The notes below the pieces were generated by a model. That model saw nothing but the letters and a program-made list of their open reading frames with translations, was not told the origin of the DNA and made no database searches. Below are positions 1 to 6,588 of a DNA stretch of 8,309 nucleotides, piece after piece. The stretch is from an uncultured Treponema sp. (GTDB lineage Bacteria > Spirochaetota > Spirochaetia > Treponematales > Treponemataceae): NCBI GenBank assembly GCA_905372205.1, contig CAJPOH010000025.1:1-8309 (forward strand), given 5' to 3'. The translations under genes were made by a program, and so were the position numbers. Each line of letters starts with the position of its first letter. Positions within the stretch are counted from its first letter, which is position 1.

Positions 1-20
1 TTTTGATAAAAGTCACTAAT

Positions 21-1679
21 TTATAAATACTTTATCTTTAACTGCTTTTCTATCGCTGGACTGGGCTGTCGATGATTAACTTTTACCATAAACTTAAATG
101 TTGCTTCTTTTATAACACCAGAACCGGAGTCAATGTCAAATGTGTATTCATTTCCATCTGCACTAAAAACGCCTTTTTCAACATTCTTTATCTTTTTTGC
201 TGGATCTTCCAATTGATAACTTAACCATTCAGGCTTGGTAGCTCCTAAAGGAAGAAGTTTTACATGAAAAGAATGTTCGCCTGTTGCTAAAGTTTTAGTG
301 CTATAATAACTTCCATCATCTTTTTTAGCAATGTCAAAAGTACCAGTATTACATTTTAGAATTTCAATTCCTGTAGGCTCTGCCCATATGGTAAGTTTAA
401 ACTTTTTCTTTTCAAATGGAGAAAAAGGTCTTTCGGTTTTTGGGTCTATTGGAAAAACATAAAAAGTTTTTTCTCGTCCTTCAGTATGCTTTTTTGCAAC
501 AAGTGTAACAGACGTAGAATTATCAAGATCATAAATCGTTTTTTCTAAGTACTCCGAAACAAGAGAACTTGTGTACATAAAAGCATCAGGATTTTCTATT
601 ATACAAACCTTTTTGTATATATTTTGACCATCTGCAAAATGTATACTCACTTCCAGTTTATTACTACCATTATACACAAGATTATTGCTTTCTTTGCAAT
701 GAACCCATTCAGTCACTTGGGTATTTATTCTTTCAACTGTTGCTAGATTGTTATAAACTGTAATCACTTTAGTTGCCACAACGCTATCATCTACTAAAGA
801 CACAGCTTTTATTCTAAATGTTTTTCCGTGAAAAAAATTATTGTCTTGATGAGGATTATACTTCATTTTAAGCTTACCATCTTCAGTTATTTCAAAATAA
901 AATGCTTCTATTTTATTACTTTCATTATAGGATGAATCTATCTTCCATTTCACAGTTTTATCAATAATTGAAGAATTAGGTGTAATGGTAGTAGTAAATT
1001 GTAGCTCTTCACTCACATACATTTTGTCTTCACCTTTAATACTGATATTTTCCGGCACAATTGTTTTTATTTCAATTTCTTGTGTTTTTTCTTGAAATGT
1101 TAAAGCAGTCTTAGGCTTCACTTTAAGCATCGCCTTAGCACCTTTTGCCTTTTTGGTTTTTACAGCTATGCTAAAAGTATTTCCTGTAGCTTTAGTAATT
1201 TCTAAATCTGTATTTTCAGTTATCACAACAAACTCATCTTGAGCCGTAGCAGGATTGGGGGTAATAGTTAATGTTGCAGGTATGCCACCAAAATATACGC
1301 TAGTTTGAGATAATGATATTTCAAAGCTATTTAGAGAAGATATTGTAATCCATGCTTCTCCTTTTTTTGTGCTATCAGTCGTGCTTGTTGCAATTACTTT
1401 CACCTTTCCAGCCTTTTTAGGTGTAAGTAGACCTGAGCTTGATTCAATAATAAGAGTATTAACATCTTCGCTTACCCATGCAACACTCTGATTTGCATTA
1501 GCAGGAAGAACAGTGGCTGTTATTTTCTCATTTGTTGCATTAAGAGATATTGTCTTATCTTGCACTATAATTTTTTCAATTGGTACTGTTTTAGGTCTTT
1601 CGTGTCCATCTCCATTTTGCTTACACGCAAAAAGAACAGCTAAAAAACCAAGCAAAAGAATAGATTTAAAATGTTTCAT
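21..1679 (-). CDS. Ig-like (Big_2-type) surface lipoprotein
   Basis: This 552-residue protein is probably anchored in the envelope by lipid and exposed outward or to the periplasm. A Lys-containing, hydrophobic signal peptide ends in a lipobox, LFAC, with Cys19 as the predicted lipidated residue. Residues about 33-115 read like a bacterial Ig-like group 2 domain (a VPIEKI start, an Ala-Thr-Val-Leu-Pro strand, SVAWVS, a GLLTPKKAGKVKVIATS end). Residues about 118-208 and 210-318 look like two more divergent copies, and about 430-552 a fourth beta-rich unit; 320-430 I do not recognise. The ATG is set by GAGGAG at 1686-1691, 6 bases upstream. It lies downstream of the LRR lipoprotein on the same strand, 143 bases away with a hairpin between, so it may be transcribed separately, although I found no convincing promoter in the gap. 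Export and Ig-like fold are well supported. A role in adhesion or surface display is inference, and no ligand can be named. Confidence 0.85.
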   Translation of the reverse strand: MKHFKSILLLGFLAVLFACKQNGDGHERPKTVPIEKIIVQDKTISLNATNEKITATVLPANANQSVAWVSEDVNTLIIESSSGLLTPKKAGKVKVIATSTTDSTKKGEAWITISSLNSFEISLSQTSVYFGGIPATLTITPNPATAQDEFVVITENTDLEITKATGNTFSIAVKTKKAKGAKAMLKVKPKTALTFQEKTQEIEIKTIVPENISIKGEDKMYVSEELQFTTTITPNSSIIDKTVKWKIDSSYNESNKIEAFYFEITEDGKLKMKYNPHQDNNFFHGKTFRIKAVSLVDDSVVATKVITVYNNLATVERINTQVTEWVHCKESNNLVYNGSNKLEVSIHFADGQNIYKKVCIIENPDAFMYTSSLVSEYLEKTIYDLDNSTSVTLVAKKHTEGREKTFYVFPIDPKTERPFSPFEKKKFKLTIWAEPTGIEILKCNTGTFDIAKKDDGSYYSTKTLATGEHSFHVKLLPLGATKPEWLSYQLEDPAKKIKNVEKGVFSADGNEYTFDIDSGSGVIKEATFKFMVKVNHRQPSPAIEKQLKIKYL

Positions 1680-1782
1680 TTATAACTCCTCAAAAAATAA
1701 CAATGTTCAAATACAAAATCTACCATATCCAAAGGAAAACCAGTAATTTTTTATAAGTGTTTCGCTTTATGATGCTAAATTA

Positions 1783-1816
1783 GTTGTGTGGTGAGCCTCA
1801 AAGCTCATCACACAAC
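1783..1816 (-). terminator. Hairpin after the LRR lipoprotein gene, probable terminator
   Basis: Two 14-base arms, 1783-1796 and 1803-1816, flank a 6-base loop and start 6 bases after the LRR gene's stop codon. On the minus strand the hairpin is followed by TAATTTAG, a weak T-rich stretch, so termination is plausible but not classical. One arm position (1791/1808) is a G-U pair in plus-strand RNA but a C/A mismatch in minus-strand RNA, which slightly weakens the minus-strand reading. An mRNA 3' stabiliser or processing site is the alternative. Confidence 0.5.
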
Positions 1817-1822
1817 CTAACC

Positions 1823-3667
1823 TTATGGAGCAGCTGCAAATTTTGTATCGTCAGTCAAGCCCATATCACTAGCATGTGTTTTATAATCTTCTAACTTATC
1901 ATTAGGAACTTTTATTCCACCTACTTCTAAGCTATTACAATCTTTAAATGCATCCTTAAAAGTTTTTTCTTCATTTTCCTCCTCAGGATATGCACATTTA
2001 AGCGTTACAGTTTTTAGTGCAGTGCAACCCAAGAAACATTCTAAAAGGTTTTCCACACCTTCAGGTATCTCAGATGCTATTGTAACTAACTTACTACAAT
2101 TTTGAAAGCATTCTTGCATACTTGTAACACCTTCAGGAATTGGTGGAGTGGTAGTTAGACTACTGCAATTTTGAAAACATGCCCATAAGTCAGTTACGTT
2201 ATCTGGAAGCTTACTAGGTGGAGTTGTAAGACTTGTACAACCCGAAAAACATTCTGAAATATCATCTACACTATCACTAATACTAGGAGCTATCACTAAG
2301 CTAGTGCAATTCCTAAAACAGCTTGCCATATTTTCCACTTTACTTGGAATATCTGAGCAAGAAGTTAAGTTAGAACAACCGTCAAAGGTGCTATCCATAT
2401 CTATAACATTGCTTGGAATGTTAGGGACGCTTGTTAGACTGGAACAGTCCTTAAAACAAATTTTCATATCCTCAATACTTTCAGGTAGATTTGGAACATT
2501 TGCTAATTTAGTACAACCTGAAAAACACAGTGAAATATCTTTTACTGCATTAGGTATTCTAGGAGCTTGAACTAAATTCTCACATTCTGAAAAACAATTA
2601 CTCATTGATGTAACATTTTCTGGTATTGTTGGAGCAGTTGTTAGGCTATGACAACCTGCAAAACATCCTGATAAATCTGTAACTTTTGCTGGAATTATAG
2701 GGGGGCTTACCAAACCACTATCTGTAAAACAACTCACCATTTTCTCAACATTTGCTGGAAGTGTAGGCGGAGTGGTTAATTTATGGCAACCTGAAAAACA
2801 TATACTTAAATCAGTAACAGTTGTTGGAATATTTGACACTTGAGTTAGTTCCGTACAACCTGAAAAACATTCATTCATATTAATAACTCCTTCAGGGAGG
2901 CTTTTAACAGAATGTAACCCTATACAAGCAAGAAAGCATTTTGTCATATTTTCTACACTCGAAGGAATGTTTGGGATCTCTTCTAGTTCTGTGCAACCTG
3001 AAAAGCAATTAGTTATATCCTTGACTCCTTGAGGAATATCAGGAGCTTCAACCAAACTTGTTACTCCCATAAAGCAAAATTTCATCTTTTCAAGCTGTGG
3101 AAGATCTTCCCCAAACTTTATTGCAACTTTTTTATTAGGATGTTTTTTCAGCACACTTCCCAATGGAACTGAATCAGCATCAACTCCTGTTAGGTGTTCT
3201 GGTTTTAGCTCAGTTATTTTAATGTAATTTATTTCTACTCCAGCATTATTTAAGTATTCATCTAGTTTTGAAAAAGGCACAGTTTCATATTTATTTTGTG
3301 TCTCATTTTCCTTAAATGTTACACTCACAGTTGTGTCTTTAACAATCTTCACTTTAGCTGTTTTATTTTCGTTTTGCCCTCCTTCAATAGCCAATCCTCC
3401 CGAAATTGACCACTCATTCACTTTGTAACCAGCATTTGCTTCTGCAGTAAAAACTACAACCTTGTCTTTTTCTGCTTTTTGATTGGATGTAAAAAGTTTT
3501 CCATCCATTGTAGCAGTGAGCTTACCATTTTGCCCTGCAGAGAATATCACAGTGAATTCTTCTTTTTGTGGTGTTGGTTTATTTGGTTCTTGATTATTTT
3601 CATGATTACACGATGAAAGTACAAACATCAACACAATGAAAAACAAACCTTTTGACAATTTTTTCAT
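1823..3667 (-). CDS. BspA/TpLRR-like leucine-rich repeat lipoprotein with InlB-type domain
   Basis: This 614-residue envelope lipoprotein has a signal peptide ending in the lipobox LSSC, with Cys20 as the lipid site. Residues about 37-118 match the InlB B-repeat-like beta domain (FTVIFSAGQNGKL start, a GYKVNEW core, a final strand TTVSVTFKE). Residues about 125-188 form a linker or cap. Residues about 189-558 hold roughly 16 tandem repeats of 23 residues, consensus VxxMxxCFxxCxxLxxxPxIP, a Cys-bearing variant of the BspA/Treponema LRR. The C-terminal tail (about 560-614, with AFKDC and GGIKVP) resembles the closing segment of other treponemal LRR proteins, from memory. The ATG is supported by AAGGAAGG at 3673-3680, 5 bases upstream. 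Proteins of this family mediate attachment to host proteins or other bacteria in oral anaerobes; that role here is inference. Repeat 6 is a residue short and lacks its second Cys, and repeats 13 and 15 are one residue longer. The composition matches the neighbours. Confidence 0.9.
   Translation of the reverse strand: MKKLSKGLFFIVLMFVLSSCNHENNQEPNKPTPQKEEFTVIFSAGQNGKLTATMDGKLFTSNQKAEKDKVVVFTAEANAGYKVNEWSISGGLAIEGGQNENKTAKVKIVKDTTVSVTFKENETQNKYETVPFSKLDEYLNNAGVEINYIKITELKPEHLTGVDADSVPLGSVLKKHPNKKVAIKFGEDLPQLEKMKFCFMGVTSLVEAPDIPQGVKDITNCFSGCTELEEIPNIPSSVENMTKCFLACIGLHSVKSLPEGVINMNECFSGCTELTQVSNIPTTVTDLSICFSGCHKLTTPPTLPANVEKMVSCFTDSGLVSPPIIPAKVTDLSGCFAGCHSLTTAPTIPENVTSMSNCFSECENLVQAPRIPNAVKDISLCFSGCTKLANVPNLPESIEDMKICFKDCSSLTSVPNIPSNVIDMDSTFDGCSNLTSCSDIPSKVENMASCFRNCTSLVIAPSISDSVDDISECFSGCTSLTTPPSKLPDNVTDLWACFQNCSSLTTTPPIPEGVTSMQECFQNCSKLVTIASEIPEGVENLLECFLGCTALKTVTLKCAYPEEENEEKTFKDAFKDCNSLEVGGIKVPNDKLEDYKTHASDMGLTDDTKFAAAP
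1994..3103 (-). repeat. Array of about 16 LRR-coding repeats (69 bp unit)
   Basis: The DNA encoding the LRR region is a tandem array with a 69-base period. The plus-strand motif acctgaaaaaca, encoding CFSG in reverse, recurs at a regular phase (for example near 2515, 2788, 2858 and 2996). Most units diverge in sequence while keeping the coding phase; one unit is 66 bases (near 2710) and two are 72 bases. Array ends are approximate. Such arrays can gain or lose units by recombination, so length may vary between strains (inference). Confidence 0.75.
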
Positions 3668-3699
3668 AATAACCTTCCTTAAAATAGAAAAATATAACT

Positions 3700-3740
3700 A
3701 GCTACTCCCCCTGTGAAGCGTAAGACGCATTTAAGTAGCT
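3700..3740 (-). terminator. Imperfect hairpin between the ABC permease and LRR genes
   Basis: Perfect 7-base arms agctact (3700-3706) and agtagct (3734-3740) enclose a smaller hairpin, gcgt/acgc (3718-3721 and 3725-3728). On the minus strand it is followed by TTATATTTTTC, so it could end transcription of the transporter operon about 45-85 bases after its stop. The large internal loop makes it weaker than a classical terminator. It also sits in the 5' leader of the LRR gene, where it could act on that transcript instead. Confidence 0.35.
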
Positions 3741-3784
3741 TATAAATAAAATCAAAAAACTTGGCTTATCAAAAAGAAACCTAT

Positions 3785-4594
3785 TTATTTTCTTTTTAGA
3801 GCAAATGCCAAAACACTTTTACAAATAATAATAACTAAAAGTGTTGCAACACAGATTATTGCAGTAAAACCACCGGGTGCAACATTCAAATGATAAGAAA
3901 AAACAAGACCAGCCATTATGTCTATAATACTAATGACTATAGAAATAATTACAGTGTTTCTAAAACCTTGCCTGAATTGCAAACTTGAAGCTACGGGAAG
4001 AGCAATCATCGAAGTTAAAACCAGCATTCCCACAATTTTTAAGGCTGTTGAAACTGCCGCTGCCACAAGGATAGAAAACACATAGTTTATAAGTCGCACC
4101 TTAATCTTCATAACACGCGAAATCTCATCATCTAAAACGATGTAAATAAGTTTATGATACATCAAAATTAAAAGTAAAATTGAAGAAATACTTAAAACAC
4201 CAACTGTTATGACATCTGTTCTGGTAATGGTGAGAATGCTACCAAAAAGATAGCTTTCTGCATTAACTCTTACAAGCCCGCTACTTATAAGAGTTATCAT
4301 AATGCCAACACTCAAAGAAAGAACAATAGACAAGATTAAATCAGTATGTTCTTTTAAATGGGAACGCAGAGCTTCTATAAAAGCACCTGAAAGTGATGTA
4401 AAAATAAAAGAGCCTAAAACAGGATTAACTCCGAGCAAAATTGACAAGGTAGCTCCTGCAAACGAAGCATGAGATAGAGTATCTCCTATCATGGAATAAT
4501 GACGCAACACCAAGAATATGCCAATGAGGGGGCATAACACAGCGATAAAAAACGATGCTACAAAAGCATTTTGCATAAAAGCATATTTTAACAT
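3785..4594 (-). CDS. znuB: Metal-ion ABC transporter permease (ABC-3 family, ZnuB/TroC/D-like)
   Basis: This 269-residue inner-membrane protein forms the channel of an ABC importer for divalent metal (zinc or manganese; the substrate cannot be told from sequence). It has about seven to eight hydrophobic segments across its length, the family hallmark GDTLSHASFAG at 37-47, a KIVGMLVLTSMIALPVA segment at 186-202, and PGG at 240-242 before the last helix. Length is normal for the family. The ATG is preceded by AAGGGG at 4600-4605, 5 bases away, which lies partly within the 12-base gap after the ATPase stop, so the two genes are clearly co-transcribed and probably translated together. The gene symbol is family-level only: TroC/TroD or MntB-type permeases are equally possible. 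No substrate-binding protein is present in the window. Confidence 0.92.
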   Translation of the reverse strand: MLKYAFMQNAFVASFFIAVLCPLIGIFLVLRHYSMIGDTLSHASFAGATLSILLGVNPVLGSFIFTSLSGAFIEALRSHLKEHTDLILSIVLSLSVGIMITLISSGLVRVNAESYLFGSILTITRTDVITVGVLSISSILLLILMYHKLIYIVLDDEISRVMKIKVRLINYVFSILVAAAVSTALKIVGMLVLTSMIALPVASSLQFRQGFRNTVIISIVISIIDIMAGLVFSYHLNVAPGGFTAIICVATLLVIIICKSVLAFALKRK

Positions 4595-4606
4595 CTCGAC
4601 CCCTTA

Positions 4607-5263
4607 TTAAGAATTTGAAGGAACTGCTTCAACAGCATATTTTTTAGGATTGCAAAAATGCCCCTTGCCGTTAGCTATATGAAAAATGACTGTTGAATTA
4701 GCAACAGCTGCGTCTAAATTGTGGTCAACAGAGACAATCGTGATTTTTGAATCTTGATTTAGACGCTTTAATATTGTGTATATCTCTCTTTGCCCTTTAA
4801 CATCAATTCCTGTAGATGGCTCATCTAAAATCAGTAGTTCAGGTTTGTTGATCAAGGCTCGTGCAATATATAGCTTTTGTAATTGTCCTCCAGAAAGCTC
4901 CCCAGCCAGTTTCTTTTCAAAACCTAAAAGACCTACTTCTCCAAGCATGTTATACACGGTGTTCCTATCTTTTACTTTTAGCACTCTTCTATAGCTATCA
5001 AGAAGTTCAAACACTGTGAGGGGAAAATGTGTTAGATTAATCTTTTTTTGCGGAACATAGCCTATGCTACTAGCATTTTGTTGCACTTCACCAGTAGTTG
5101 GCTTTAATAGTCCCAAAAGCAGACGCACAAGAGTGCTTTTACCCGAACCATTTTCTCCAACTACAGAAACATACTCCCCTTTTTTCACTTCAAAAGAGAT
5201 GTCTTCAAGTATATATTTAGAATAAGCATCGTAGCGAAAACTCAAATTTTGTACAGATAACAT
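4607..5263 (-). CDS. znuC: Metal-ion ABC transporter ATP-binding protein (ZnuC/TroB-like)
   Basis: This 218-residue cytoplasmic ATPase powers the importer with the permease encoded 12 bases downstream. All nucleotide-binding motifs are intact: Walker A GENGSGKST at 36-44, Q-loop Gln72 in YVPQK, signature LSGGQ at 123-127, Walker B LLILDE at 143-148 with catalytic Glu148, D-loop near 153-154, and switch His181 in SVDHN. It is somewhat shorter than E. coli ZnuC, ending soon after the H-loop region. The start is fixed, since a TGA lies in frame two codons upstream (minus strand TGA TTT ATG). Oddly, no Shine-Dalgarno sequence lies within 20 bases of that ATG; the nearest, AGGAGTGAG, is about 40-50 bases upstream beside a small hairpin. 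The promoter is at 5346-5374. Metal specificity and the name are family-level inference. Confidence 0.92.
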   Translation of the reverse strand: MLSVQNLSFRYDAYSKYILEDISFEVKKGEYVSVVGENGSGKSTLVRLLLGLLKPTTGEVQQNASSIGYVPQKKINLTHFPLTVFELLDSYRRVLKVKDRNTVYNMLGEVGLLGFEKKLAGELSGGQLQKLYIARALINKPELLILDEPSTGIDVKGQREIYTILKRLNQDSKITIVSVDHNLDAAVANSTVIFHIANGKGHFCNPKKYAVEAVPSNS

Positions 5264-5333
5264 AAATCAATTTACTAAAATCTAAACTTCTATGTGAGGA
5301 AAACTCACTCCTATAAGGATATACTATTTTTTT

Positions 5334-5363
5334 AATTTAGTTAAGAAGATAGTAATCTAAATT
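5334..5363 (-). promoter_or_regulatory. Dyad flanking the -10 box, possible metal-repressor operator
   Basis: AATTTAG (5357-5363, minus strand) and CTAAATT (5334-5340) are perfect 7-base inverted arms separated by 16 bases that contain the whole -10 element. Repressor sites overlapping the -10 of metal-transport operons are known, for example TroR in the Treponema pallidum tro operon. The arms are AT-rich and could arise by chance, and I do not see a recognised Fur, Zur or DtxR consensus. Confidence 0.28.
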
Positions 5364-5374
5364 TTGGATGTCAA
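5346..5374 (-). promoter_or_regulatory. Sigma-70-type promoter of the ABC transporter operon
   Basis: On the minus strand a perfect -35 TTGACA (5369-5374) is followed after 17 bases by TATCTT (5346-5351). The predicted start, near 5339, leaves a leader of about 75 bases before the ATPase ATG. This is the best promoter-like pair in the window and is correctly oriented for the operon. The -10 differs from consensus at two positions. Confidence 0.55.
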
Positions 5375-5520
5375 TAAACTAAAACAGATGCATCTTCAAA
5401 TCATTATTTTGAAAAACGGTAGGTAATAGTATATTGAACAGCATATGAATAAACGCTAATGCTTGTAGTTTTAGTCAACAAATGTGCAACTTTAATTAGT
5501 GTTTTTCAATCTACTGACAG

Positions 5521-5578
5521 GAGGCTTCTAACTAGTATCTCCATTCCCGATATGCTAGTTAGAAGTCTTTGTTCTTTT
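5521..5578 (+). terminator. Strong hairpin plus T-tract on the plus strand
   Basis: A 14-pair stem, 5525-5538 with 5552-5565, extendable to about 18 pairs (5521-5569), has a 13-base loop and is followed on the plus strand by TTTGTTCTTTT. Three pairs (5521/5569, 5524/5566, 5536/5554) are G-U in plus-strand RNA but A/C mismatches in minus-strand RNA, and the minus-strand side has no T-tract. Both signs point to plus-strand function, although no plus-strand gene precedes it. It may still help end the minus-strand CsgG-like operon, whose stop is 50 bases away. Confidence 0.55.
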
Positions 5579-5619
5579 AAATATTTTAACGAATAATAAT
5601 TACAAGCTAAAAAAATAAT

Positions 5620-6447
5620 TCATTCTATTTTGTTGAGTGTAAGTCTGACAAGCGTGTCTTTGTTTGGGTAGGAGGGGATATTTATACTAAATTCATTTTT
5701 TGAATTGTTCATTAAAATAGGATACGCCCATTCTATTTTACGCAAACGTGGCATTTTTGCCCCTTTGAATATTGCATTAAGACGGAACATTTTACTACCC
5801 GAAAAAGAATCTGTAACACAACTATAAGTGCCATTTGCTTCTTGTACAGTTTCAATTCCAAATTGATTTATGTTTGTTACTTTCACAGTACATTTAGATT
5901 TTTCGCCAAAGTTAATTTCATAGTAGTCTTCAAAATCATCGCCTGAAAGAGTGCCTGTCCACACACCGGCAAGGTAATTGGGAATGGGCATTTTTTTCAC
6001 ACATTCTGATGCAAAGACGGGGAGTTTTTCTTCATACTCGCTCCAGAAGTTAAGCTTCATTTTTGCAGAATGTAAGATTGCTCCCTTTTCCACATCAATC
6101 ATACGTGCAGTAATGTATAACGGACAACCAAGAGATGCAACAGAGCCAACTATTATGTAGTCAGCACCAAGCCCCTTACCGAGTTTTTTTGCAGTCTTGA
6201 TGTCTACAAATGGGCTTGACTGAAATGCATATTCTTGCATTATTTTATCTAACCTTTTGCGTTCCACCACCGTAACATCGCCTGATTTTACTAGCTCGTG
6301 AACGAGTAAGTCGCTCATTATTGCAATATTTTTGCTGAAATCTTTATTGTCACAGTCAAATTCAAAAACTGCAACTGTTTGGGCAAAACTCGACAAGCAA
6401 AATAGGGAAAAAAAGCAAAAAAAGATTAATAAAAGGTGGGGTTTCAT
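5620..6447 (-). CDS. Exported CsgG/LpoB-like protein with C-terminal beta domain
   Basis: This 275-residue protein is exported by a signal peptide (hydrophobic 4-20, cleavage predicted after SFA, before QTVAVFEF). Residues about 23-145 are a CsgG/LpoB-type fold: VAVFEF first strand, VVERKRLDKIMQE helix, ALGKGLGADYIIVGSV-like segment (here KKLGKGLGADYIIVGSV) and an ITARMIDVEKG strand. Residues about 157-275 (LAGVWTGTLSG onward) look like a small lipocalin-like beta domain. A TTG three bases upstream of the ATG is also in frame, but AAGGAGG at 6453-6459 lies only 2 bases from the TTG and 5 from the ATG, so I take the ATG at 6447. Its SD sits in the 15-base gap after the open frame of the upstream CsgG-like gene, suggesting an operon. 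The family includes secretion-pore and penicillin-binding-protein activator lipoproteins, but there is no lipobox here; function unknown. Confidence 0.85.
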   Translation of the reverse strand: MKPHLLLIFFCFFSLFCLSSFAQTVAVFEFDCDNKDFSKNIAIMSDLLVHELVKSGDVTVVERKRLDKIMQEYAFQSSPFVDIKTAKKLGKGLGADYIIVGSVASLGCPLYITARMIDVEKGAILHSAKMKLNFWSEYEEKLPVFASECVKKMPIPNYLAGVWTGTLSGDDFEDYYEINFGEKSKCTVKVTNINQFGIETVQEANGTYSCVTDSFSGSKMFRLNAIFKGAKMPRLRKIEWAYPILMNNSKNEFSINIPSYPNKDTLVRLTLNKIE

Positions 6448-6452
6448 CAAAA

Positions 6453-6459
6453 CCTCCTT
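6453..6459 (-). promoter_or_regulatory. Shine-Dalgarno that selects ATG over TTG start
   Basis: AAGGAGG on the minus strand is 5 bases from the ATG at 6447 and only 2 bases from the in-frame TTG at 6450. The spacing favours the ATG. Confidence 0.8.
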
Positions 6460-6462
6460 AAA

Positions 6463-6588
6463 TTATGGATAAAAGCTACAAACTTCAAGAACATCGTCTA
6501 AATACGCACCTGCAGTACCATAACTATCTGTACAATTGCTACAACAGGACTCTTCATGCCTAATTCTCTTAGGTTTTTCACCACGAAG
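6463..6588 (-). other. In-frame Cys-rich continuation beyond a TAG stop
   Basis: Directly after the TAG at 6589-6591 the frame of the upstream CsgG-like gene stays open for 41 codons and ends in TAA at 6463-6465. It reads from LRGEKPKRIRHEES through CCSNC, then TDSYGTAGAYLDDVLEVCSFYP in two parts, with four cysteines. The charged stretch before the TAG (EADKKNK) flows smoothly into LRGEKPK, and the TAA sits 15 bases before the next gene's ATG, normal operon spacing. This looks like the original C-terminus cut off by a one-base nonsense change (for example from GAG, AAG or CAG), or a read-through extension. A sequencing error is also possible. Confidence 0.6.

Larger units (their letters stand above)
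5264..5619. other. Intergenic region with transporter promoter, leader hairpin and orphan terminator
   Basis: There is no coding sequence of useful length on either strand in these 356 bases. The left part holds the leader of the transporter operon, with a small hairpin GTGAG/CTCAC (5294-5298 and 5304-5308) next to a Shine-Dalgarno-like AGGAGTGAG that has no start codon at a useful distance. The middle holds the TTGACA promoter and its dyad. The right part (about 5400-5520) is AT-rich and unexplained, ending in the plus-strand terminator hairpin. A plus-strand TTGAAA (5409-5414) with TATATT (5430-5435) is spaced by only 15 bases and is a weak promoter candidate. Confidence 0.6.

Noticed and set aside
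1513..1746. Plus-strand open frame of 77 codons over the Ig-like gene start
   Set aside because: Antisense to the signal peptide region of a well-supported gene, with no ribosome site.
2304..2570. Plus-strand open frame of 88 codons inside the LRR gene
   Set aside because: Repetitive only because it is antisense to the LRR array; a shadow.
3668..3784. Promoter for the LRR lipoprotein gene
   Set aside because: Pairs such as TTGATA/TTATTT at 17-base spacing exist, but the -10 is poor and the region is very AT-rich, so none could be chosen.
6448..6450. TTG start for the CsgG-like gene at 5620
   Set aside because: Only 2 bases from the Shine-Dalgarno; the ATG at 6447 is spaced correctly.
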